NCBI GenBank assembly: GCA_020634755.1
Contig: JACKBC010000007.1
Coordinates: forward strand, 140,336-204,335
Direction: 5' to 3'
Source: Caldilineaceae bacterium
GTDB lineage: Bacteria; Chloroflexota; Anaerolineae; Caldilineales; Caldilineaceae
Length of the DNA: 64,000 nucleotides
The translations under genes were made by a program, and so were the position numbers. Below are positions 1 through 8,084 of this stretch, piece after piece (the first letter of the stretch is position 1; each line of letters begins with the position of its first letter). Under the pieces are notes generated by a model. That model was not told the DNA's origin. It saw only the letters and a program-made list of their open reading frames with translations, and did not search any database.

Positions 1-2
1 TA

Positions 3-941
3 GGATTGTCGGCCTATGCTCCATCCATTGTCCATGCCGCTCCCCCAAACCAGGAACGCATTACCCTTAACAACGGAACTGCTTCTTACACTGGGTTCGT
101 GACTGGGAACGGCATGTCCAAGAGTTATGTGTTGCGGGCTCAAGTGGGGCAACAGATGAAAATTGTTCTAACGGGTCAGGAACATGTGTGGTTCTATGTC
201 CAAACACCAAACACTTATCGCTTAAACATGTATGGCGGCGTCCGTGAATGGAGCGGGACTTTGCCAGAAACAGGGGACTATTCCATTGTTGTTTATGCGG
301 ATGGAGGTGTTGTCAACGCTTGGTATCAGCTTGATATCAACGACGGAACGGCATCGCAACTTATGGATTCAAACTCTGAATTCGCACAATTCCCGTTTAC
401 GACGCAATTTCACGGCGTGAGTCTAAATGGCCAGAGCGAGCAACTTGCAGTTGAACCAGGTACTCGCATTGATGGAACACTTTGGTACCAAATCTGGAAT
501 CAGCGCAACTGTCCCGGCTGTCCCTATCAGCTAGTCGTTGGTATTGGGCAAGATGCGCAAGACTGCGCCTATGGTGGTGTTCCAACCCCATACCCAGGTA
601 CATTCAACACGGGAACGTTCAACTTGATCGCGCCTGCAAACCCCGGTGCATATGCAATTCGCTACCAGAGTATTCAACAATCCACATGCGCTCAAGCCCA
701 AGCCGTTTTTGAGAATGAGGCGCCGCAGAAGACAGTCATAATTGGCATATTAGTGGTCAAGCCGCCACCGCCACAGACTGTTACGCCAGATTTGTCGACT
801 CCAGCTGGCGTATGCTATTCACACAATGACCCCTATCGCAGGCAGTGGAAAGTGGGTGAAACCACACCTTACCAAGGGTGGACCTGCCTTCCAGGAAATA
901 TATGGAAAAGGGGAGGTGAGCTGAGACCAGGTGCAGAATAA
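3..941 (+). CDS. secreted protein of unknown function, 5' end cut by window edge
   Basis: The frame is open from the first bases of the window, so the true start lies upstream. The first residues (...AYAPSIVHAAPPN) look like the end of a signal peptide with an AxA-like cleavage site (VHA/APP), which suggests export. The first ~110 residues have the pattern of a beta-sandwich of the pre-peptidase C-terminal (PPC) kind. A middle part carries paired cysteines (RNCPGCPY, QDCAYGG, STCAQ), and a short C-terminal part begins CYSHNDPYRR and ends near GWTCLPGN. No catalytic motif is visible and I do not recognise the family. The next small gene begins about 100 bases downstream on the same strand. Confidence 0.7.
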   Translation, partial: GLSAYAPSIVHAAPPNQERITLNNGTASYTGFVTGNGMSKSYVLRAQVGQQMKIVLTGQEHVWFYVQTPNTYRLNMYGGVREWSGTLPETGDYSIVVYADGGVVNAWYQLDINDGTASQLMDSNSEFAQFPFTTQFHGVSLNGQSEQLAVEPGTRIDGTLWYQIWNQRNCPGCPYQLVVGIGQDAQDCAYGGVPTPYPGTFNTGTFNLIAPANPGAYAIRYQSIQQSTCAQAQAVFENEAPQKTVIIGILVVKPPPPQTVTPDLSTPAGVCYSHNDPYRRQWKVGETTPYQGWTCLPGNIWKRGGELRPGAE

Positions 942-1041
942 GTTTGGCGTAATTGAATTTGAACGATCGGCAGGCTCAAACAAATACCCATGTAGACCCA
1001 CATACGTTTCATCCACCAATCCATCTGCAAGGAGGAGCCAA

Positions 1042-1230
1042 ATGCAGGAATTACCACGCTCACCCCCAACCGTCATCTTCACATTGCGTCTTTGGCAGGA
1101 ACCCATCAACCACGAGCAAAGTGAATGGCGCGGTGAACTCAAGAATCTGGCCACCGGCGAAGTGCGCTATATCCGCCTGTGGGATGAGATTGCCCGCTTC
1201 ATCCCTGTTATGCTTGATGAAAAACGCTAG
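1042..1230 (+). CDS. small conserved-looking protein (62 aa)
   Basis: The open frame reaches further upstream. The start is placed at ATG 1042 because a strong ribosome binding site (AAGGAGGAG, about 1029-1037) lies just before it. The product (MQELPRSPP...) contains WRGELKNLATGEVRYIRLW and DEIARFI. This resembles the short proteins of Chloroflexota and other phyla in which a one-sheet 'GELKNLATGEVRYFR' segment is all that can be recognised; no function is known to me. There are no cysteines, membrane segments or signal peptide. It lies directly upstream of the damaged OsmC gene and shares its reading frame phase, with only a stop codon between them. Confidence 0.6.
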   Translation: MQELPRSPPTVIFTLRLWQEPINHEQSEWRGELKNLATGEVRYIRLWDEIARFIPVMLDEKR

Positions 1231-1257
1231 TCATTAACCGTCCAGGCAACTCCGCTG

Positions 1258-1560
1258 GTGCAGGATGACGCGCCCACATTGGCAACCGCTTGCGCCACCA
1301 TTGAACTGACCAACCAATTTGGCCGCGCCATTGTCAGCGCCCGCGGCAACCACTTTGTGGTCGATTCGGCGCCGCCGTTGGGCCATCCCCTGAAGAGATA
1401 AACCCGGTGGAAGCCGTGCTGGGCGCACTGGCAACTTGCGGTCTCTTTGTCTATGAAGCGGCAGCCGCAGAGATGGATATTGTTCTCACGTCCGCCACAA
1501 CAACGGTCCAAGGGACCTTTGACGTGCGCGGCCTCACTGGCGAGGCGGATAACAATCCAG
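1258..1560 (+). pseudogene. OsmC-like family protein remnant, frameshifted and truncated
   Basis: The sequence reads as an OsmC/Ohr-type protein: ATIELTNQFGRAIVSARG, then NHFVVDSAPPLGHP, then (in another frame) EEINPVEAVLGALATCGLF. The step between frames falls near 1390, where one base appears to be missing (ccct/gaagag); in the first frame a stop follows at once. The conserved ATCG cysteine of the OsmC fold is present. After about residue FDVRGLTGE the OsmC similarity ends, so the second half of the domain is lost. GTG 1258 could be the original start. As it stands no full OsmC protein can be made. The missing base could be a sequencing error, but the lost second half could not. Confidence 0.6.
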
Positions 1561-1952
1561 AAGTTTGTGAAGCGTCCCCCTGTTCAGGAGCCGACTTTGT
1601 TGGCAAAGCCACCGAGGCGCAGACGGAAGTGGCTTATACCAACGGCGTTATTATCGATGAGAGCGGAGAGGCGCATTTTGCCGCCTACCTGCCCGTGGGC
1701 GAAGTAATAGACGATCCCTGGTTCGGCAATGGTTTCACCAATCCCAGCGGTGCTGAAATTCACCTTGTCATCAACGACCACGGACCGCTAATTCCCGAGC
1801 GAGCCGGCGAAATGCTCAACACCTACGGCGCCGGTTGCACCGACGAGAGCTTGCCGGCGCCTTTCCCAGACACCGCTAAAGCCGATGGTGAGCCTGGCCC
1901 TAATGCTTGTGCCTTGGTCCAAGTCGCAATCTTCCAGCCAGACATAGAATAG
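1407..1952 (+). pseudogene. chimeric frame: OsmC middle fused to tail of a secreted protein
   Basis: This frame is open for 181 codons from a GTG that lies inside the OsmC remnant. Its first ~50 residues are OsmC-like (EAVLGALATCGLFVYEAAA). From about nucleotide 1560 the text changes to a different, Gly/Asp-rich exported type (PWFGNGFTNPSGAEIHLV, INDHGPLIPERAG, GPNACALVQVAIF) of the kind found as secreted CHRD-like proteins in Chloroflexota. No signal peptide belongs to the second part. The simplest reading is a deletion joining two former genes in frame. Whether the hybrid is translated is unknown, and no good ribosome binding site was seen before GTG 1407. Confidence 0.5.
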
Positions 1953-1954
1953 AA

Positions 1955-2040
1955 TCAGTAGATCGCACCGGCAAGAGATAGCGTCGGATTCAACAATCGA
2001 GATCGACGCCTAGTTCGCCAACACCGTTGCGCTGTACTGA
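1955..2040 (-). repeat. R1 element, copy 1 (86 bp)
   Basis: This is a full-length R1 copy in reverse orientation, running from TCAGTAGATCGCA to TTGCGCTGTACTGA. R1 copies share imperfect inverted ends (TCAGTA...CGCAA / TTGCG...TACTGA) and an internal GTCGG/CCGAC pair, so the whole unit can fold. It is placed just after the chimeric OsmC frame. Confidence 0.85.
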
Positions 2041-2078
2041 GAATGTGTAGTTGAGATAAATTGCATCTCTGAGTTTGG

Positions 2079-2112
2079 AAAGCGATGTCGATATATTCCG
2101 GCATCGCTTTTT
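2079..2112 (+). terminator. probable rho-independent terminator
   Basis: AAAGCGATG and CATCGCTTT form a stem around a loop of about 14 bases, followed by a T-run. It would end transcripts coming from the OsmC/secreted-protein side. Confidence 0.5.
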
Positions 2113-2482
2113 CATGTTCTGCGAAGAAAGCTCCTCAACGTGTTGTTACGGAAGAGATATAAGTACGGATAAGGGAATTCTAATGGGTAACCACAAACTC
2201 ATCCCGCAAAACACATTTGTTTGCACTTAGGATGAAGCCGAGAAATTCTTTTCGTTGTTTATTCCACGTTCATACCATGTTCATTTTTTCACCTCTTTCA
2301 TTCCACGTTCATACCATGTTCATTCCACGTAAGCATATTATATTGCGGGTTAGGTCGCCGAATCAATTAATTCCCTGAATTCGGACGCTACCGTAGCGGC
2401 TTTAAGGTCGTCTATGTCGTAGCCACATTCTTGGTGATGAAGTGATGCTCTTTACGGTAGAGTGATTGCAGGAGGGAAGAAA
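2113..2482. other. A/T-rich intergenic region upstream of the metabolite cluster
   Basis: No gene is visible here. A 25-base unit (ATTCCACGTTCATACCATGT plus TCATT) occurs at 2261-2285 and 2300-2324, with a third start at 2322. A small palindrome, CGCTACCGTAGCG, sits at about 2388-2400. This region must hold the promoter of the P-type ATPase/NRPS-like operon, but no convincing -35/-10 pair was identified. Confidence 0.5.
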
Positions 2483-4606
2483 GTGTATAGTTCTATTAGG
2501 CTTTTTTATAAGCGAGAACCATTAGTTCATAGTCTTATTAAACATAGAGAGAACGAAAATAGAGAAGAACCAAAATCGATTTCCTATGCAATTAGCAAAG
2601 CAAAACAAAGTATAAAATCGGCATTGATTACCCCGTTGCAAGAGCAAGTCTTGTTCCCGCTCTTTGGTGATTCTCGTTCTGTACATCGTCAGAATCTTGG
2701 CATAGAGAATGAGATAGTTGAGTCCAATCCGGAAGAACTGGCCGTTAGACGCGACTTGACTATTCTATCTGTCCAGCTTACTTTGTCGGTGATCGGCCAA
2801 CTTTTCTTTCCGCCTTTGAATATTTTCGTTGCGTTATGGATTCTTTATACGACCCAATTTGTATTTAGAAGCGCTTATGAATCATTGCATCGAGACCGCC
2901 GCATTACACATCATGTGTTAGATGCGGTCGTTCTGGCCGGTTTCTTGGCCGGCGGCATGATTTTCGCTGCTTCACTGACGGGATGGTTCCTATTTCTGCT
3001 GCGATGGTTAACGATTAAAACCGAAGATCGTTCGCGACGGAGTATTATTGGTCTCTTCAATGAACAGCCCAATGCTGTCTGGACAGTCGTGGATGGTTTG
3101 GAGGTGGAGGTTCCGTTTGGGCAAATCTCGGCAGGTGACATTGTTGTAGTTTATGCTGGGCAGATGGTGCCAGTGGATGGGGCGATTGTTGAAGGAATGG
3201 CTTCGATTGACCAGCGGATTCTTACAGGGGAAGCGCAGCCGGTTGAAAAGGGCGTCAATGATGCCGTTTTGGCGTCCACTCTTGTCCTTTCCGGGCGGAT
3301 TCAGATTCGAGTTGAAAAGACAGGTAAAGAAACTGTTACTGCTCAAATCGGACAGATGCTGACCAATACAGACGATTTTCGAGATCATTTGCAATCCCAA
3401 ACGGAAACGTTTATCAACAGATTAACGCCAGCCATGTTGGGATTGGGCTTACTCTCTTTTCCGGCAGTCGGTTTGGCCCGTGCGCTAGCGGTGTTGTGGA
3501 GTACGCCAGGGTATCGCATGCTCTATTTTGCCCCAATCAGTATGCTGAGTTTTCTACATGTTGCGTCTCAAAAAGGTATTTTAATTAAAGATGGGCGTTC
3601 GCTAGAACAGTTCCACAAAATTAATACAGTGGTGTTTGATAAAACGGGAACGCTTACAGAAGAACAACCTTTTGTTAGCCGCATCCACACCTGCAGCGAT
3701 CTCAGTGAACAGGCCGTGTTGCAATTGGCAGCAGCCGCCGAGATAAAGCAAACCCACCCGATTGCGCTGGCTATTTTGCAAGCGGCAAAAGAGTGGAATG
3801 TGCAATTGCCGACCATTGATGATGCACACTACGAAATTGGCTATGGGATTCGTGTGCAGATAGATGGGCAACTTATCCACGTAGGCAGCACACGCTTTAT
3901 GCAGATGGAGGGCATCACTATCCCTGCCGCAATTGAAACGATTGAGAAAGAGAGCCATTTACAAGGCCACTCTGTCGTGATGATTGCATCGCAAAGAGAA
4001 TTGGTCGGTGCGATCGACCTGGCGCCGACTATCCGTCCAGAAGCGAAAGAGATTATCCAGCAGCTAAAACAATATGATGTGGATCTTTATATTATCTCTG
4101 GCGATCATACGCAGCCCACCCAAAGATTAGCCAATGAATTGGGAATTGAAAACTATTTTGCCGAAGTATTGCCGGAAGACAAGGCGCAGTTGGTAGAAAA
4201 ACTACAAAAAGAAGGACGCACTGTTTGTTTTGTGGGCGATGGGATTAATGATTCCATTGCCTTGAAGAAAGCCGATGTATCTGTTTCCCTTAGTGGCGCC
4301 ACAACCGTGGCCACAGACACTGCCCAGGTTGTCCTTATGGATGGTAGCCTGCGCGAGCTCCAAACGCTCTTTTCCTTGGGAGAAAAATTCTTCCACAACA
4401 TGCGAACAAATTTTGCCGTCACCACAATTCCTTGTGTCATTACTGCTGCGGGTGCACTCTTCCTGGGCTGGGGATTAGTCCCTGTTATCCTTATCTCTCA
4501 ATTGAATGTTCCTGTTGCACTTTATACATCTGTTCGTCCCTTATTAGTCGATCCAGAATCGGCGGGAAAAGGAATGCTGGAAAATGACCATCGCAAGTTG
4601 GATTGA
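2483..4606 (+). CDS. P1B-like P-type ATPase lacking the CPC motif
   Basis: This is a cation-pumping P-type ATPase of the heavy-metal (P1B) type. Visible motifs are the actuator TGEAQP (~residue 248), the phosphorylation site DKTGTLT (~386), the nucleotide-binding HP pair (QTHPIALAIL) and the hinge GDGINDSIAL (~584). There are about eight membrane segments. The metal-binding CPC of transmembrane helix 6 is absent: before GILIKDGRSLE the sequence reads YFAPISMLSFL instead. There is no N-terminal HMA metal-binding domain. GTG 2483 was chosen because GGAGGG (2471-2476) precedes it by six bases; an upstream GTG at 2462 has no such site. The end overlaps the next gene by 23 bases, so the two are likely translated together. 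The substrate is unknown; a non-Cu/Zn cation, or even a chelate, is possible. Confidence 0.85.
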   Translation: MYSSIRLFYKREPLVHSLIKHRENENREEPKSISYAISKAKQSIKSALITPLQEQVLFPLFGDSRSVHRQNLGIENEIVESNPEELAVRRDLTILSVQLTLSVIGQLFFPPLNIFVALWILYTTQFVFRSAYESLHRDRRITHHVLDAVVLAGFLAGGMIFAASLTGWFLFLLRWLTIKTEDRSRRSIIGLFNEQPNAVWTVVDGLEVEVPFGQISAGDIVVVYAGQMVPVDGAIVEGMASIDQRILTGEAQPVEKGVNDAVLASTLVLSGRIQIRVEKTGKETVTAQIGQMLTNTDDFRDHLQSQTETFINRLTPAMLGLGLLSFPAVGLARALAVLWSTPGYRMLYFAPISMLSFLHVASQKGILIKDGRSLEQFHKINTVVFDKTGTLTEEQPFVSRIHTCSDLSEQAVLQLAAAAEIKQTHPIALAILQAAKEWNVQLPTIDDAHYEIGYGIRVQIDGQLIHVGSTRFMQMEGITIPAAIETIEKESHLQGHSVVMIASQRELVGAIDLAPTIRPEAKEIIQQLKQYDVDLYIISGDHTQPTQRLANELGIENYFAEVLPEDKAQLVEKLQKEGRTVCFVGDGINDSIALKKADVSVSLSGATTVATDTAQVVLMDGSLRELQTLFSLGEKFFHNMRTNFAVTTIPCVITAAGALFLGWGLVPVILISQLNVPVALYTSVRPLLVDPESAGKGMLENDHRKLD

Positions 4607-7600
4607 AACACATGCCCGATTCGCGCCAACCAAAGTTGCGTTGTGCTTTGAAAATCTGGCGTATACATATGCGGAATTTGCATCCAAAATTAGACGCACG
4701 GCCACGCTCCTCAAAAGTGATTTTCGTATTTCAAAGGGAGATCGGGTTGCATTTCTGGGTTACAATACACCAGAATTCCTAATGGTGTTTTTTGCTTGTG
4801 CGCGCCTGGGGGCAATCCTTGTTCCTCTAAACTGGCGTCTAACAGCGCTGGAACATCTCTACATTCTCCGAAATTCAGAGAGCAAATTGCTCTTTCTGGA
4901 ATCTGAATTTGCTCCCTTGATCGAATTTGTGCAAGAGCAGTTGCCCGCTTGCGAAGTCGTTGGCGTCGATTTCGATCCTGCGTCAAATTGTGCAAATTCA
5001 CGCGCTTATCCCAGCATGATGGCGCGTGTCGATGATGAGCCAAGCCGCCCTGACGGCAGTTTTGAAGACCCACTTCTGATCGTCTACACATCCGGTACAA
5101 CGGGCCACCCCAAAGGAGCAGTTCTGACGCAGAATGCCATATTCTGGAATGCTTTAAACAGCATTCATCATCTTGACTTAACCAGTGAAGATAATGTGCT
5201 GACTGTGGCCCCGTTATTTCATGTTGGCGGACTAAATGTCCAGACAACTCCGGCTTTTTACATTGGCGCCACTGTCATCCTGCAACGTTACTTTCATCCC
5301 GATCAAGTTCTTTTATCGATCAATAACCATAGACCAACGATGACTGTATTGGTGCCGTCTATGATGGACGCGGTTAGTCGGTCGCCCCTTTGGAACAAGA
5401 CAGATTTTGGCGGTCTGCGCATTGTGGAGACTGGGTCAACTACGGTGGCGCCCCATCTATGTGACACTTTTCGGGCCAAGGGCACTGCCGTTGTAATTTC
5501 GTATGGCGCAACCGAAACATGTCCATTGGCAATCTATTCACGAAGAGATTCCGATATTAGCAAAGTCAACAGTGTTGGGCTTGCTGCTCGCCATTGTCAA
5601 ATTCGCATTGTAGATAAAAAGGGGCAGGATTGTCCAACAGGTGGGTTGGGAGAGATTTGGGTGAAAGGCCCCAACGTTATGGCCGGCTATTGGAAGAATC
5701 CTGAAGCAACGGCAGAAGCAATCCAAGAAGGTTGGTATCATACAGGTGATATCGGTTACTGTGACGAGGATGGATATTATTATATTGCGGATCGCAAGAA
5801 AAACATGATTATTGCGGGGGGCGAGAACGTGTATCCTGCCGAAGTTGAGCGTGTTTTACTGGAGCATCCAGCGGTAGACGCGTTGGCTGTGGTGGGAATT
5901 CCAGATGACATTATGCAGGAAATACCTGTCGCCGTGATTGTATCAGAAGCGCTTAAAAGCATGGATAACAGAAAAGAGGTTGAAGATGCATTAAATACGT
6001 TCCTATCAGATAAATTGGCGTCATATAAGCGACCTCGCCATTTTTTCTTTGTGGATGATTTGCCCAGAACAGCGCTAGGCAAAATTCAGCATTTTCAGGT
6101 GCGCGAGCAGCTTCTACAAGATCCTCAATTTGCTTCCCGCACAGCCGTTCGCGCCTTTGCTAGGGGCGAATATACAAATGCACACCAAAAGCATGATTGG
6201 CCAACGCCAAGCGAACTGCGGCAAAGGCTTCAAGCCGAATCTAAGGATGGCAAAAGGCGCTTTCTCCAATCTTACCTGCAAACCCAAATTGCCGGATCGC
6301 TTGGAATCGGAACTGATGAGATTCATGTTGAGACACCGATTAATCAGATGGGATTTGATTCATTTATCGCGATTCATCTGCACTACCAGATAGGTGAACT
6401 TGGTTTTGAAATTCCTCTAACTCGACTTTTGGAACGTATCAGCCTTTGTGAATTGGTAGACGAACTTCTGGATGCCCCGTCTAAAACCCCGCCGGATTCT
6501 TCGGTTCCATCCATTGGCTTCGCTACTGCCAAAGAGACAAGTCTGAGAGAAATCGCCAAGCATCCTGCTTCGTTTATCCAACAAGAGTGGTATGAACTAT
6601 GCGAGGAGACCACGCCCGACAACACTTTGTATGGGCAACTCATCCAATCATTCCGCATTCGTTCAGCGGTGGATATCTCTGCATTGCGCAATGCATTGCG
6701 GATCGTTGAGCAGCGGCATGACGCACTGCGCACAACATTCCTCAAAGAGAATGGTCACCTATGGCAACAGATACACGCGGAGGCCAAAGTCGATTTTGTC
6801 TCTTATGATGCTGCGTCTTGGTCAGCAGACAGTTTGCGGGAAGCAATCACTGCTTTTACCCACCAACATTGTGACCCAACAAAAGACGCAATGATACAAA
6901 CCCGTCTGTTTACACTAGCACAGGATGACCACATTCTCATTGTCAAAGTCAGTCATTTGGTGGCTGATGGATGGTCATTATGGGTTCTTTTTGATGAACT
7001 ACGTCAACTTTACCATGCATTATCACATGGTTTGACTCCTTCGTTGGCGTCAGCTGAATCCCATGTGAATTTTTGTCGATGGTATAACGAAATCATGCAG
7101 GGGGACATAGGTCAGGAATTTTTGTCCTACTGGCGGGAAAAGCTCATCCCAGAATATTCGCATGTGCAATTGCCGTATGATCGGCCGCCTTCGCAGACGG
7201 ATGTGCATGTCGGAACGGTAATCACGATGCCCGTTCGGCCAGAGATGGCTGAACGATTAAGAAAGGTCGCCCAGGCAGAGGGCGTGACAATTTATGCATT
7301 TTTGTTAGCGGCCTTTCATGCCGTGCTCCACAGCTACGCGCATCAAGAAGATATAGCGGTTGTGGCAAATTTTCCCAATCGGAGCCATTCCCAATTTTAT
7401 CACACGGTTGGGCTCATCTCCGCAGCAACGGTCATACGCACACAATTTTCTAAAGACCACTCCTTTCAAAGGCATTTGCAAAGCGTACAGGCAGACCTCC
7501 TTGCTGCGTTGGACCATCAAGCCTATCCGACCCCACTTTTACAAGAGCATTTGGATATTCAGCGAAAACCCACCAAGCGTCTGTTTTCTTCCGTCTATTT

Positions 7601-7907
7601 TGCCTATATGCGACAACATATCTTCCCAGAAATGGCAGATTTGCAAGCGGCCGATGATGCAGTACAGATTGACTTTGGCGGCTTGTGCATGGAGGCTTTT
7701 CACGGGGCCACAAAGTATGCTACCCGTGGCTATCCACTAGAGGTTCAAATCATGGATGGCAAACACGCTCTGTCTGGCCTGTTTATTTATGATGCGGAAC
7801 TCTTTGCGGATACGACAATCCGTACAATGATCGCGCGATTTGAACTGATCCTCGCGGCGGTGGTTGAAAATATAACGGTGACCATTTCAGAACTGGCATC
7901 TGTATAG
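4584..7907 (+). CDS. NRPS-like protein: adenylation/acyl-CoA ligase - carrier - condensation
   Basis: This 1107-residue protein has three domains. Residues ~1-525 are an acyl-activating (ANL) enzyme with the P-loop YTSGTTGHPKG, YGATET, YHTGDIGY, KNMIIAGGENVYP and the catalytic lysine region RTALGKIQ. Residues ~560-640 are a carrier domain with the phosphopantetheine serine in MGFDSF (Ser ~593). Residues ~650-1107 are a condensation domain whose HHxxxDG motif reads SHLVADG (790-796), keeping the second His and the Asp. The A-T-C order is unusual: the activated acid is loaded in cis and joined by the terminal C domain to an amine donor, which would also release it. The ANL domain looks FadD/aryl-acid-like rather than amino-acid-specific. 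It overlaps the ATPase gene, and four flavin or redox enzymes follow. I infer that it activates the carboxylic acid made by those enzymes. Confidence 0.85.
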   Translation: MTIASWIETHARFAPTKVALCFENLAYTYAEFASKIRRTATLLKSDFRISKGDRVAFLGYNTPEFLMVFFACARLGAILVPLNWRLTALEHLYILRNSESKLLFLESEFAPLIEFVQEQLPACEVVGVDFDPASNCANSRAYPSMMARVDDEPSRPDGSFEDPLLIVYTSGTTGHPKGAVLTQNAIFWNALNSIHHLDLTSEDNVLTVAPLFHVGGLNVQTTPAFYIGATVILQRYFHPDQVLLSINNHRPTMTVLVPSMMDAVSRSPLWNKTDFGGLRIVETGSTTVAPHLCDTFRAKGTAVVISYGATETCPLAIYSRRDSDISKVNSVGLAARHCQIRIVDKKGQDCPTGGLGEIWVKGPNVMAGYWKNPEATAEAIQEGWYHTGDIGYCDEDGYYYIADRKKNMIIAGGENVYPAEVERVLLEHPAVDALAVVGIPDDIMQEIPVAVIVSEALKSMDNRKEVEDALNTFLSDKLASYKRPRHFFFVDDLPRTALGKIQHFQVREQLLQDPQFASRTAVRAFARGEYTNAHQKHDWPTPSELRQRLQAESKDGKRRFLQSYLQTQIAGSLGIGTDEIHVETPINQMGFDSFIAIHLHYQIGELGFEIPLTRLLERISLCELVDELLDAPSKTPPDSSVPSIGFATAKETSLREIAKHPASFIQQEWYELCEETTPDNTLYGQLIQSFRIRSAVDISALRNALRIVEQRHDALRTTFLKENGHLWQQIHAEAKVDFVSYDAASWSADSLREAITAFTHQHCDPTKDAMIQTRLFTLAQDDHILIVKVSHLVADGWSLWVLFDELRQLYHALSHGLTPSLASAESHVNFCRWYNEIMQGDIGQEFLSYWREKLIPEYSHVQLPYDRPPSQTDVHVGTVITMPVRPEMAERLRKVAQAEGVTIYAFLLAAFHAVLHSYAHQEDIAVVANFPNRSHSQFYHTVGLISAATVIRTQFSKDHSFQRHLQSVQADLLAALDHQAYPTPLLQEHLDIQRKPTKRLFSSVYFAYMRQHIFPEMADLQAADDAVQIDFGGLCMEAFHGATKYATRGYPLEVQIMDGKHALSGLFIYDAELFADTTIRTMIARFELILAAVVENITVTISELASV

Positions 7908-7928
7908 GTAGGTACTTTCATCCACTTA

Positions 7929-8014
7929 TCCGTACACCGCAACGGTGTTGACAATACGGGCGTCGGTCTCGTTTGCTAGATCCGGCCTACGTCCTTTCCA
8001 TTGCGATCTACGGA
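7929..8014 (+). repeat. R1 element, copy 2 (86 bp)
   Basis: This is a forward R1 copy, from TCCGTACACCGCAACGG to TTGCGATCTACGGA. It separates the NRPS-like gene from the flavin monooxygenase inside the cluster. It reaches the earliest possible start codon (TTG 8001) of that monooxygenase, so that start is unlikely to be the real one. Confidence 0.85.
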
Positions 8015-8084
8015 TTATGTTCATCACCCAATGGTAGATAAATTAAACCACCCCCATGTGGGCGTTATGGAGGCGTATTTCGAT

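Noticed and set aside
1955..2040. CRISPR-like repeats
   Set aside because: R1 copies are kilobases apart, lie in both orientations and have no regular spacers; no cas genes are present.
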